A stretch of DNA of 64,000 bases from Acidobacteriota bacterium (lineage in GTDB: Bacteria > Acidobacteriota > Thermoanaerobaculia > Gp7-AA8), in contig JAJPHC010000063.1 in the NCBI GenBank assembly GCA_021325515.1, positions 1 to 64,000 on the forward strand, written 5' to 3'. A program made the translations under genes and the position numbers. Each line of letters begins with the position of its first letter. Position 1 is the first letter of the stretch. Of the stretch, positions 9,301 through 16,637 are shown piece after piece. The notes below the pieces were generated by a model. It was not told where the DNA came from. It saw only the letters and a list, made by a program, of their open reading frames with translations, and did no database searches.

Positions 9301-10179
9301 GGGCACGGGAAACTTCGGCAGATGATGTCCCTTGACGTCGAGCGACATGTTGATCCGCTCGGCGATCTTCACGGTATTCGCGACCGCCTGCTCGTAGCCG
9401 CGGAAGACGCGCGCCATCTCGTCGGGACCCTTGACGTAGAAGTCGTCGCTATAGAACTTCATCCGCTTTTCGTCGCCGAGCGTCTTGCCGGTGCCGATGC
9501 AGAGCAGGACCTCGTGCGCGAATGCGTCGTCCTTGCTGAGGTAATGCGAGTCGTTCGTCGCCACGAGCTGCAGTCCGGTTTCTTCGCCGAGCTGCGCCAT
9601 CATCGGGACGATCTTCTGTTGATCGGGAATGCCGTGATCCTGGATCTCGAGGAAGAAGTTGTCGGCGCCGAGGATGTCCTTGAATTGAAGGGCGGCATCG
9701 CGGGCCTTGCCGTAGTTGCCGGCGGCGAGCGCCTGCGAGACCTCACCCTTGAGGCACGATGAGAGAACGATCAGCCCTTCGCGATGTTCGCGCAGCAGCT
9801 CCTTGTCGATGCGCGGCTTGTAATAGAAACCTTCGGTGTAGCCGGCGCTCACGAGCTTGACGAGGTTCTTGTAACCCTCGTTGTTCGCGGCGAGAACGAT
9901 GAGGTGATTGTTGGCGCCGGCATCGGCCTGCTGATCTTCGACCGATGATTTGTCGAAGCGCGAGCCATATGCCATGTACATCTCGCAGCCGATGACCGGC
10001 TTCACGCCAACGCCTTTCATGGCGTTGTAGAACTCGACGGCGCCGAACATGTTGCCGTGATCGGTAATGGCGCAGGCGGGCATCCCGAGCTGCGAGACAC
10101 GCTTCGCCAGCGCCTCGGGGCGGCTCGCGCCGTCGAGGAGGGAGTATTCGGTATGGAGATGGAGATGAACGAAGGACAT
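6331..10179 (-). CDS. dnaE: DNA polymerase III subunit alpha
   Basis: 1282 residues, longer than the usual 1150-1200. The N-terminal PHP domain begins with the FVHLHLHTEYS motif. The palm motif PDIDLDF places the catalytic Asp residues at 413 and 415, with a further Asp at 417, then come the fingers, the HhH region and the OB fold. The extra length is in two linkers. Residues 930-947 are encoded by twin palindromic hairpins that resemble an intergenic repeat. About 1064-1173 is a low-complexity acidic/alanine linker. The enzyme is the replicative polymerase. A TAAAAT box lies 12 bases before the ATG. Confidence 0.97.
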   Translation of the reverse strand: MSFVHLHLHTEYSLLDGASRPEALAKRVSQLGMPACAITDHGNMFGAVEFYNAMKGVGVKPVIGCEMYMAYGSRFDKSSVEDQQADAGANNHLIVLAANNEGYKNLVKLVSAGYTEGFYYKPRIDKELLREHREGLIVLSSCLKGEVSQALAAGNYGKARDAALQFKDILGADNFFLEIQDHGIPDQQKIVPMMAQLGEETGLQLVATNDSHYLSKDDAFAHEVLLCIGTGKTLGDEKRMKFYSDDFYVKGPDEMARVFRGYEQAVANTVKIAERINMSLDVKGHHLPKFPVPEGSTLADHFAKVARAGLEKRLNAMAPLFAAKQKKHEVAHYWDRLEREIEIIRNMQFPGYFLVVWDFIKYAKDHGIPVGPGRGSAAGSLVAYSLGITNVDPLEYDLLFERFLNPERISMPDIDLDFCMNRRGEVIDYVRDKYGKENVAQIITFGTMAAKSVVRDVGRVLGHQYGFVDKISKMIPGGPGITLTDAKKDAPLADAIKNDEEVKKIVEIGEKLEGLSRHAGMHAAGVVITPEPVTNYVPLYRTNRDEIVTQFDMRVVEKMGLVKMDFLGLRTLTVIDDAVKSVKAVDGIDIDIDAIPLDDPEVFRLFQEGRTKGVFQFESGGMVDLLRKSRPAAFEDLAALNALYRPGALDAGMVDVYVKCKIGTQKPKYLVPVMKEILEETYGVIVYQEQVMQIAQRVANYSLGQADLLRKAMGKKDVAIMAKERDKFVEGSVANGYDKKKANEIFDYIEPFARYGFNKSHSVAYALVAYQTAWLKVHHPRHFMAALMSSEMDRTEAVVKFIHEAKSMGIEVLPPDVNESNMFFTVVGPNIRFGLGAVKGVGESAIESILEARRRVGRYKSLLQFCEEVDLRACNKKVLEALIKSGSFDFLGNTRMALFEKLESTADSAQRTKDEKERGQNSLFAMMSGGQASSPVRETRQAGAPVAHEWPDEEKLRYEKETLGFYVSGHPLNKYAEDLKLFADANTETLYKRIDETVNIGGIVSQMKKSKIKKGPNEGKLMAKFVLDDQFGSVEVVVFSDLYAKYANWLDNGVAILLTAAVKDTGGQQAGRSASLQSAEQQAQHIDDEYGGHPEARGARISAYELTIDDAEDDRDPKEIEREKYGDRKDNFDLFGAPAASDADAFNEAAAAIEEAPAAEPQFAVHAAAFSESPITPELNALEIVPLEGIREKRVKEIALEVRYSEMNEERVRRIREIVEDHLGEVPVTVTIVDVPEDLGGPKVRMKVNHHFRVQPGPELKAALEVLHVRAQYVFPKNPNAV
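7340..7392. repeat. Twin palindromic hairpins inside dnaE
   Basis: Two adjacent perfect hairpins. GCGACAGGCG pairs with CGCCTGTCGC at 7340-7363, and GGACAGGCG pairs with CGCCTGTCC at 7371-7392; both have four-base loops. The second stem and loop nearly match the intergenic hairpin at 57920-57947. The element keeps the dnaE reading frame open and encodes residues 930-947. Confidence 0.85.
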
Positions 10180-10191
10180 GAGAAGAGGTTG

Positions 10192-10197
10192 ATTTTA
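10192..10197 (-). promoter_or_regulatory. Candidate -10 box of dnaE (TAAAAT)
   Basis: On the minus strand TAAAAT ends 12 bases before the dnaE ATG, giving an expected leader of about six bases. Confidence 0.4.
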
Positions 10198-10357
10198 TCA
10201 GTCCATTCGATGCGAAGGACGGTCCATCACCCGGAAACCTTGCGCGGCGGCGCGGAGGCGATTCCTGCCGGGCCGATCACGGCGAGGTAGCCGGCTGCTA
10301 CGTTCGTCACGCGGTCGGACCGCGCGATCTCGGCAACAGATCAACATTCGACGACTT

Positions 10358-10363
10358 TATGCT
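10358..10363 (+). promoter_or_regulatory. Candidate -10 box (TATGCT) of the membrane gene
   Basis: TATGCT fits TANNNT and overlaps TATAAA at 10363-10368, in an AT-rich island just before the ATG at 10378. The 198-base divergent gap to dnaE (10180-10377) otherwise shows no gene or RNA that I recognise. Confidence 0.35.
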
Positions 10364-10377
10364 ATAAAGTACTTTGC

Positions 10378-11796
10378 ATGCGCACACTCGCCTTCGCACT
10401 CGTCCTCGGCTTCACCGGCGACCTCCTCCTCCGTGCGACTCCCTGGGGCATCAACGCGCCGCTCTGGATGCTCCTCTTCATCGGCGGGGCCGTGTGGCTC
10501 CTCCGCAGCGTCTCGGTGGCCGGCGCCGCCGGCGCGATGCTCGTCGCCTGCGGCCTCGCCTGGCGCGACTCCTCCGCCCTCGCCACGCTCGACGTCCTGC
10601 TCCTTCTCTTCTTCCTCGGCTTCGTCACTCTGCGCGCGCGCGGCGTGAGCGAGTGGAGCACCGGCATCCTGCGCGCTGCGCTCGGACTCCTCTACAGCGC
10701 GATCCTCTCCGTCGCCGGAGTCTTCCAACTGCTCTTCTTCGACATCCAGTGGCGCGAGCTGCAGCCCGGCAGACATGCCCGCCGCGCCCTGATCGTGCTG
10801 CGCGGCCTGGCGATCGCCTTTCCGCTGCTCATCATCTTCCTCGCGCTGCTGACCTCCGCCGACGCCGCGTTCGCGTCGATCGTCAAAGAGATCTTCCAGA
10901 TCGACATCGATGAGCTGATCAGCCATATCGTGCTGACGATCTTCATCGCGTGCGCGACCGCCGGCATCCTGCGATCGGCATCCCACACCGTAGAACTGCA
11001 CGATCCGCCGCGCCCCTCGTTTCTCCACCTCGACAGCGCGGAGACATCGGTCGCGATCGCGAGCATCGACGTCCTCTTCGCCGGATTCGTCGCGGTGCAG
11101 TTCCGCTACTTCTTCGGCGGCGCAACGCTGGTGAAGGTCGCGCCGAAGCTGACCTACGCCGACTACGCGCGCCGCGGCTTCTTCGAGCTCGTCACCGTCG
11201 CAGCGATCGTGCTGCCGGTGCTGCTCATCGCCGACTGGCTGATCACGAACCGGACGCCGCTCTTTCGCGCGCTCTCTCTCGCTCAGGTGCTCCTCGTCTT
11301 CGTCATGCTCGTCTCGGCCTACCGCCGCATGAGCCTCTACGTCGACGAGTTCGGCCTCACCGAGCTCCGCGTCTACACCACCGCGTTCATGTTCCTGCTC
11401 GCCGCGCTTCTCGCCTGGTTCGTACTCACCGTTCTCACGGGACATCGCGATCGATTCTTCATCGGCGCGATCGCCAGCGGTCTGATCGTCGTCATCGCGC
11501 TGCATGTCGTGAATCCAGACGACGTCATCGTCCGGACGAACATGGAGCGCGCCGCCGCGGGGAAGCGAGCGCTCGACACGAACTATCCGACGCAGCTCAG
11601 CATGGACGCCGTGCCGGCGCTCATGCCGATTGCAGCCCAACCATGCGTTGCACACCACCTCCTGACCATCGACCGGCGGAGCAACGCGGGCGACTGGAGG
11701 TCGTGGAATGCGTCGCGCGCCGAGGCTCATGGGCTCATCGACGCGCGGCGGAGGGAGTTGCAGGAAGCAGCGAAGAACTGCCGGAAAGACTGCTGA
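10378..11796 (+). CDS. DUF4173/DUF4153-type polytopic membrane protein
   Basis: 472 residues with about ten hydrophobic helices in the first 380 residues and a soluble C-terminal tail. The stretches LLTSADAAFASIV and YADYARRGFFELVTVAAIVLP are typical of the DUF4173 family, whose function is unknown. It is transcribed divergently from dnaE. The next gene converges on it with only eight bases between the stop codons. Confidence 0.8.
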   Translation: MRTLAFALVLGFTGDLLLRATPWGINAPLWMLLFIGGAVWLLRSVSVAGAAGAMLVACGLAWRDSSALATLDVLLLLFFLGFVTLRARGVSEWSTGILRAALGLLYSAILSVAGVFQLLFFDIQWRELQPGRHARRALIVLRGLAIAFPLLIIFLALLTSADAAFASIVKEIFQIDIDELISHIVLTIFIACATAGILRSASHTVELHDPPRPSFLHLDSAETSVAIASIDVLFAGFVAVQFRYFFGGATLVKVAPKLTYADYARRGFFELVTVAAIVLPVLLIADWLITNRTPLFRALSLAQVLLVFVMLVSAYRRMSLYVDEFGLTELRVYTTAFMFLLAALLAWFVLTVLTGHRDRFFIGAIASGLIVVIALHVVNPDDVIVRTNMERAAAGKRALDTNYPTQLSMDAVPALMPIAAQPCVAHHLLTIDRRSNAGDWRSWNASRAEAHGLIDARRRELQEAAKNCRKDC

Positions 11797-11804
11797 CCCA
11801 GTGC

Positions 11805-12356
11805 CTAGTTGAGGATCGCGTCCGGCACCTGATTCCTGACCGGCTTGATCGAGCGCAGGTACGCGTACACCGCTTTCAGATCGCTGTCGGTCATCTTCGA
11901 GAAATCCTGCCACGGCATCGGCGGAAGAATCGGCCGCGAGGTGCCCCAGTGCTTTCCGCTGCGCAGCGTCTTGATGAACATCTCTTCGGTCCAGATCCCC
12001 ATGCCGGTCGTCTGGTCCGGCGTGAGATTGCGCGCGAACGACACGCCCCACGGACCGGCGAACGCCGTGTTCGTCGCCGCACCGCTCCAGAGCCACGGGC
12101 CCGCGGGCTTCGGCGCCGGCGGCATCACGAGATTCTCCGGATGTCCGCTGAGCAGCCGCGTGCGGTCCGGCTCCGGCCCATTCGGTCCCATCTTCAGCGG
12201 CGTGTGGCAGTCGTTGCATCCGCCGATCGTGACCAGATATTCGCCGCGCGCGATCTGCTGCTGCTTCGTCTCGTTGGGCCGGGTGCTCTTCGCCAGCACC
12301 ACGCCGGCCAGGATGAGTGATGTCATTGCAATCGATGCGATCAGTGTCCGTTTCAT
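11805..12356 (-). CDS. Exported monoheme cytochrome c
   Basis: 183 residues. An N-terminal signal peptide (MKRTLIASIAMTSLILAGVV) is followed by one haem-binding motif, CNDCH. A PWQDFSKMTDSDLKAVYAYL-like C-terminal helix is usual for small class I cytochromes, with a Met that may be the distal ligand. The ATG at 12356 is preferred over upstream frames because GGAGG precedes it at good distance and the signal peptide starts there. It probably carries electrons in the periplasm; the partner is unknown. Confidence 0.87.
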   Translation of the reverse strand: MKRTLIASIAMTSLILAGVVLAKSTRPNETKQQQIARGEYLVTIGGCNDCHTPLKMGPNGPEPDRTRLLSGHPENLVMPPAPKPAGPWLWSGAATNTAFAGPWGVSFARNLTPDQTTGMGIWTEEMFIKTLRSGKHWGTSRPILPPMPWQDFSKMTDSDLKAVYAYLRSIKPVRNQVPDAILN

Positions 12357-12483
12357 GGTCGTCTTGCCTCCGCCGAGCAATCTACAATCGGCCAAAATCG
12401 ACGGATGCTCAGAGTTCGCTAGCGACATCCGAAATGTTTGCTAACAGCGGATCTCGTTCCTAAAGCAATCCTAAACAGCTCCG

Positions 12484-12489
12484 TATAAT
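12484..12489 (+). promoter_or_regulatory. Perfect -10 box (TATAAT), near-leaderless
   Basis: Consensus TATAAT ends eight bases before the ATG at 12498, with no Shine-Dalgarno sequence between. The transcript should start within a few bases of the start codon. Confidence 0.6.
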
Positions 12490-12497
12490 CACGGCTC

Positions 12498-12944
12498 ATG
12501 CGCAGAACTCCCATTGACGAAGGGATGTCGGTCATCGTCGGAACGGTCTCGCCAGACGGTCTGCCCGCAGGCTGCCGCGCGATCTGCGCGACCTCGGCCG
12601 ACGATCTGAAGACGATGACGGTCTACGTGCCGATGGCGACCAGCCGCGAAGTCGTCGCGAACGTCGCGACGACGCGCCGTCTCGCCGTCGTCGGCAGCTA
12701 CCCTCCCGATCACAGCACGATGCAGGTGAAGGGCACGACGACGAATGTCCGCCTCGCGCACGATTCGGAGCAGGAGCTCCTTCGCCTTCGTCTCGATCGC
12801 TTTGCCGATGTCCTCCATCTCCTCGGCGTGCCGCGCAGAATGGTTCGATCCATGAGCTACTGGCCCGCGTTCGCCATCGACATGAACGTGGAAGAAGTGT
12901 TCGAGCAGACGCCGGGACCGAAGGCAGGGACTCCGCTCCGATGA
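12498..12944 (+). CDS. PPOX-fold flavin-binding split-barrel protein
   Basis: 148 residues resembling the pyridoxamine-5'-phosphate oxidase-like split barrel, which binds FMN, F420 or haem in various families. The VIVGTVSPDGLPAGCRAI start and the mid-domain beta strands carry the fold. No complete FMN-binding signature can be assigned by eye. It overlaps the next gene by four bases (ATGA); that gene also begins with a PPOX domain, so the two are probably translated together and may act on the same signal. Confidence 0.75.
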   Translation: MRRTPIDEGMSVIVGTVSPDGLPAGCRAICATSADDLKTMTVYVPMATSREVVANVATTRRLAVVGSYPPDHSTMQVKGTTTNVRLAHDSEQELLRLRLDRFADVLHLLGVPRRMVRSMSYWPAFAIDMNVEEVFEQTPGPKAGTPLR

Positions 12945-14284
12945 TCCGGCTCGCAGAGATCTCCCGCTGTTTTCAGGGCGTCATTCCCAGCATGATCGTG
13001 ACGGCCGATTCGCGCGGGATTCCCAACGTCACGTATTTGAGCCAGGTGCATCTCATCGACGAGAAGCATGTCGCGCTCTCCTGCCAGTTCTTCAACAAGA
13101 CGCGCCGCAATCTCGACGAGAACCCGAACGCGTGGGTCGAGGTCTACGACCCGCTGACGATGCAGACGTATCGCCTGCGCCTCCGCTTCCTTCACTCCGA
13201 GAAGAGCGGCCCGCTCTTCGACGCGATGTCGCTACGCATTCAGGCCATCGCCGCGCACACGGGAATGAGCGGTGTCTTCCGGCTGATCGCCGCCGATGTC
13301 TTCGAGGTGCTCAGCGTGGAGAAGAACGAGGGCTTCCTCGCCGAGACGCCGGAGATGAGCGAAGAAACCTCCGTGGACGGGCTGCGCAGCGAAATGCGCG
13401 GCCTGCAGTACATATCGGAACAGATCAACCGCGCCGGCTGCCTGGAGACGCTGCTGGAGGCCGTGCTCGAGTCGCTCGACCGTTTCTTCGGCTTCGAGCA
13501 CACCATGATTCTTCTGCAGGACGAGTGCAGCGGAAAGTTAGTCACGATGGCCAGCCGCGGCTACGGCGAGAGCGGCGTCGGCGCAGAAGTGCGGCCGGGA
13601 GAGGGACTGATCGGCACCGTCGCGCAGCAGCGGAAGATCCTCCGCATCAGCGGTCTCTCCAGCGAGCTGCGCTACGGGCGCACCGTGGCCCGCGAAGCCG
13701 GCAACATGAATCCGGAGGTGCCGCTGCCCGGCCTGCCCGACGCGCAGAGCGCGCTCGTCATCCCCCTGACCCTCGGCGACCGCCTCCTCGGAGTGATTGC
13801 CGCCGATGACCGCGATCCGCTCCGCTTCGGCGAATGGGATGAGGCCTATCTCAACATCATCGCCAATCAGATCGCGCTCGGCGTCGACCGGATGAGCGAC
13901 GACGCCGAAGTCTCGTTCGCGGAGCGACAGGCGGCCGCGCCGGCCGTGGTCCCGTCATCCGCGGCGAAGCGGGTCTTCACGTTCTACGCGAACGACGATT
14001 GCGTCTTCATCGACGGCGAGTACCTCATCCGCAACGTTCCCGGCCGCATCCTCTGGAAACTCCTCGGCGATTTCCAGCGCGAAGGGCGCACGGAGTTCTC
14101 TAACCGCGAGCTGCGCCTCGATGCATCGCTCGGACTGCCGCCGATCAAGGACAACCTCGAATCGCGCCTGATCCTGTTGCGCAAGCGGCTCGATGAGAAG
14201 TGTCCCGATGTGCGCATCGTGCCGACGGCGAGAGGCCGGTTCGCGCTGCAGGTCGGTGCAACCGTGGAGCTGGTCGAGAAGTAG
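12941..14284 (+). CDS. PPOX-GAF-winged-helix regulatory protein
   Basis: 447 residues. Residues 1-125 form a PPOX-like split barrel (TADSRGIPNVTYLSQVHLI). Residues 155-305 form a GAF domain (LLEAVLESLDRFFGFEHTM, then an ALVIPLTLGDRLLGVIAADD core). Residues 345-440 resemble an OmpR-like winged helix (FSNRELRLDAS, SRLILLRKRLDEK). The combination suggests a flavin or redox ligand sensor coupled to DNA binding. It is coupled to the upstream PPOX gene by ATGA. The 2-oxoacid dehydrogenase genes that follow have a palindrome in their promoter and could be its target; that is inference. Confidence 0.75.
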   Translation: MIRLAEISRCFQGVIPSMIVTADSRGIPNVTYLSQVHLIDEKHVALSCQFFNKTRRNLDENPNAWVEVYDPLTMQTYRLRLRFLHSEKSGPLFDAMSLRIQAIAAHTGMSGVFRLIAADVFEVLSVEKNEGFLAETPEMSEETSVDGLRSEMRGLQYISEQINRAGCLETLLEAVLESLDRFFGFEHTMILLQDECSGKLVTMASRGYGESGVGAEVRPGEGLIGTVAQQRKILRISGLSSELRYGRTVAREAGNMNPEVPLPGLPDAQSALVIPLTLGDRLLGVIAADDRDPLRFGEWDEAYLNIIANQIALGVDRMSDDAEVSFAERQAAAPAVVPSSAAKRVFTFYANDDCVFIDGEYLIRNVPGRILWKLLGDFQREGRTEFSNRELRLDASLGLPPIKDNLESRLILLRKRLDEKCPDVRIVPTARGRFALQVGATVELVEK

Positions 14285-14360
14285 TTCGACTCTGTTGATC
14301 CCGAGCGCAGCGAGGATCTGCCCAGCAGGCGACCGAGCCCCAGAAACTTTTCGCATTCCT

Positions 14361-14375
14361 CTAAGAAACTCTTAG
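14361..14375. promoter_or_regulatory. Palindromic operator candidate upstream of the E1 genes
   Basis: CTAAGA, three bases, TCTTAG: a perfect 6-bp inverted repeat. It lies 24 bases upstream of a TACATT -10 candidate at 14399-14404, the position expected for a regulator site next to the -35 region. Confidence 0.4.
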
Positions 14376-14426
14376 CAATCGCGTTTTCTCCCGCGCCGTA
14401 CATTGCTCGGCGAAGGGAGAAACACC

Positions 14427-15395
14427 GTGACCACCGTTGAATCCATCGTGGATCGTTCCGTGACGCAGAAGCTGGAGACGATGCTTCTGATCCGGACTTT
14501 CGAAGAGAAATCGGCAGAGCTGAAGGCCGCCGGCCACTCGCCGAGCATGTGCACGTCCGTCGGGCAGGAAGCGTCGGCCGTCGGAGTCATCAGCGCGCTC
14601 GATGAGCGGGACCTGATCCTGACCAATCACCGCAGCGCAGGACATCTGCTCGCGCGCGGCGCCGATCCGAATCGCGTCATGGCCGAGATTCATGGCAAGG
14701 CGACCGGGTATTGCGGAGGCAAGAGCGGCAGTCTCCATATCTCCGTGAAAGAGATCGGCGTGATCCTCACTTCGACGATCGTCGGCGGAGAGCTCTCGCT
14801 CGCGACCGGCGTCGGGCTCTCGCTGCAGATGCTCGAGATGCAGGGCATCGCCACGGTCTTCTTCGGCGATGGCGCGGCGACGGAGGGCATCTTCCACGAG
14901 TCGGTGAATCTCGCCGCCGTGTGGGATCTGCCCGTTCTTTATGTCTGCGAGAACAACCAGTGGCAGGCGTACGTGCACCGGAAGGAGACGATGCGCATCG
15001 ATCACATCAGCGAGTGGGGCGCCCGTTACGGAATCCGTACCGCGACGGTCGATGGCAACGACGTCGAAGCCGTCGCCGCCGCCGCGCGTGACGCCGTCGC
15101 CTACATCCGCGAGACGGGCAAGCCGTTCCTGCTGGAGACGTACACCTATCGCCTGCGCGGACACATGGAGCCCGATGATCAGGCTTACGTCGACAAGGAA
15201 GAGCTGTCGCGCTGGCGCTCGAAGGATCCGATCACCGCGCTGGAGCGCAAGCTCGTCACCGACGGCGTGCTCACCGCGACGGAGCTCGCGGCGATGAAGG
15301 AGACCGTGCGCAAGAAGGTCGAAGCCGCGGCTCAGTTCGCGATCACGTCGCCCTATCCCACCCTCGATCAACTGACGGCCGGCGTCTATGCATGA
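14427..15395 (+). CDS. Thiamine-diphosphate 2-oxoacid dehydrogenase E1, alpha subunit
   Basis: 322 residues from the GTG at 14427, chosen because AAGGGAG lies seven bases upstream; an upstream TTG at 14403 lacks such support. The GDGAATEG motif and the later EN of the diphosphate/Mg2+ site are present, as are GQEASAVGVISAL and YCGGKSGSLH. It is the alpha half of an E1 that decarboxylates pyruvate, acetoin or a branched-chain 2-oxoacid. The E2 and E3 genes are not in this window, so the substrate stays open. The beta gene follows ten bases later. Confidence 0.92.
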   Translation: MTTVESIVDRSVTQKLETMLLIRTFEEKSAELKAAGHSPSMCTSVGQEASAVGVISALDERDLILTNHRSAGHLLARGADPNRVMAEIHGKATGYCGGKSGSLHISVKEIGVILTSTIVGGELSLATGVGLSLQMLEMQGIATVFFGDGAATEGIFHESVNLAAVWDLPVLYVCENNQWQAYVHRKETMRIDHISEWGARYGIRTATVDGNDVEAVAAAARDAVAYIRETGKPFLLETYTYRLRGHMEPDDQAYVDKEELSRWRSKDPITALERKLVTDGVLTATELAAMKETVRKKVEAAAQFAITSPYPTLDQLTAGVYA

Positions 15396-15405
15396 GGAGA
15401 TGACG

Positions 15406-16368
15406 ATGACTACGAACATGATCACGCCAGACCAGGCGATGGTGGACGGGCTCGCGGAAGAGATGCGGCGCGATCCGCGCGTCATCACCTTCGGCGAAGG
15501 AACCGCAACGAAGCACTACGAGCTTGTCGAAGAATTCGGCAGGAAGCGTGTGCGCAATACACCGCTGGCCGAGGGGATCATCGCCGGGACGGCAGCGGGC
15601 GCGGCGGCGACAGGGCTGCGGCCCGTCGTCGATCTGCTCTTCGCGCCATTCCTGACGTTTGCGATGGAGGAGCTGGTCAACAGCGCCGGCAAGCTGCGCT
15701 TCATCTCCGGCGGACAGTTCTCGTTTCCGATGGTGGCGATCGCGCGCACCGGCGCCGGATGGGCCGTCGGCGGGCAGCACAATCACAACATCGAGTCGTG
15801 GTTCGTCCACTCGCCCGGCATCAAAGTCGTGATGCCTTCCACGGCCGCCGATTTCAAGGGGCTGATGAAGAGCGCGATCCGCGATGAGAATCCGGTCATG
15901 TTCTTCGCCGACATCGGCCTGCTGCATACGCCGGGCGAAGTTCCCGAAGGCGATAACGTCGTCCCGATTGGCAAGGCCGCGCTGCGGCGCGAGGGATCGG
16001 ATGTGTCGCTGATCTCCTACGGCAAGACCGTTGGCAAGTGTCTCGAGGCGGCGAATCTGCTGCTCGCGGAGGGAATCTCCGCGGAAGTGATCGACCTCCG
16101 TTCGCTGAAGCCGCTGGATGAAGCAGGCGTGCTCAGCTCCGTGTTGAAGACGGGACGCGCGGTCGTCGTGCACGAAGCGTCAGGCATCTGCGGCGTCGGC
16201 GCAGAAGTCGCGGCGATCATCGCCGAGAAGGCGTTCTCGCAACTGAAAGCGCCGGTCGTCCGAATCACCGGCCCCGATGCCCCGCCCGCCGCGTCCTATC
16301 CGCTCGAGCAGGCGTTCGTCCCGCAGCCGGACCGGATCGCCGCCGCGGCACGCCGCATCTGCGCATGA
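15406..16368 (+). CDS. 2-oxoacid dehydrogenase E1, beta subunit
   Basis: 320 residues from the ATG at 15406, which has GAGGAG six bases upstream; in-frame ATGs at 15388 and 15400 are alternatives. The first would overlap the alpha gene by eight bases. The transketolase-like pyrimidine domain (MVDGLAEEMRRDPRVITFGE, LADVGL-type strands) is followed by the C-terminal transketolase domain (VIDLRSLKPLDEAGVLSSV). It pairs with the alpha subunit to form the E1 heterotetramer. Acetoin, pyruvate and branched-chain types cannot be told apart here. Confidence 0.92.
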   Translation: MTTNMITPDQAMVDGLAEEMRRDPRVITFGEGTATKHYELVEEFGRKRVRNTPLAEGIIAGTAAGAAATGLRPVVDLLFAPFLTFAMEELVNSAGKLRFISGGQFSFPMVAIARTGAGWAVGGQHNHNIESWFVHSPGIKVVMPSTAADFKGLMKSAIRDENPVMFFADIGLLHTPGEVPEGDNVVPIGKAALRREGSDVSLISYGKTVGKCLEAANLLLAEGISAEVIDLRSLKPLDEAGVLSSVLKTGRAVVVHEASGICGVGAEVAAIIAEKAFSQLKAPVVRITGPDAPPAASYPLEQAFVPQPDRIAAAARRICA

Positions 16369-16378
16369 TTCCGATGGT

Positions 16379-16406
16379 GGATGGGTCTCCGCCCGGGGAC
16401 CCATCC
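16379..16406 (+). terminator. Hairpin after the E1 operon
   Basis: GGATGGGTC pairs with GACCCATCC around a ten-base loop, eleven bases after the stop codon. There is no U-tract. It probably acts as a terminator or 3'-end stabiliser. Confidence 0.5.
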
Positions 16407-16420
16407 CGAAGGCACGAAAG

Positions 16421-16534
16421 CAGAATTCAGAATGCAGAATCACAGAATTCAGAATGAAAAATGAAGGCAGGTACAGGGGCGAGGGCGCGGCCTTCCTTCT
16501 TCATTCTGAATTCTGTGATTCTGCATTCTGAATT
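16421..16534. repeat. Long inverted repeat of CAGAATN heptamers
   Basis: The left arm at 16424-16457 and the right arm at 16501-16534 are perfect 34-base reverse complements, and similarity continues inward for about ten more bases. Each arm is itself built from 7-base units of the form CAGAATN. The element lies between convergent genes and would form a very long hairpin in RNA or cruciform in DNA. Confidence 0.9.
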
Positions 16535-16595
16535 TCGCTTTTGACTTCCGTCGCCTCACGAAAAGCGAGGGCGCGACGACAAGCGAATCCCACCG

Positions 16596-16637
16596 TTAAG
16601 TTGAATTTCCAGGTGTGACCCCCGGGAACCAACTTAA
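16596..16637. repeat. 42-bp TTAA-ended palindrome, copy 1
   Basis: Starts TTAAGTTG and ends CAACTTAA, with GGTGTGACCCCC in the centre. It is 42 bases long, like four of the five other copies in the window. It encodes the last 13 residues and supplies the stop codon of the minus-strand membrane protein. Confidence 0.9.

Noticed and set aside
10180-10377. Possible tRNA or riboswitch in the divergent gap
   Set aside because: No T-loop (GTTCGA) or acceptor-stem pairing and no conserved riboswitch core was found.
10357-12219. 620-codon minus-strand frame across the DUF4173-type and cytochrome genes
   Set aside because: Low-complexity Glu/Arg-rich shadow that conflicts with two supported genes.
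16421-16534. Possible CRISPR array
   Set aside because: Units are only seven bases, with no spacers of regular length and no cas genes; the structure is an inverted repeat.
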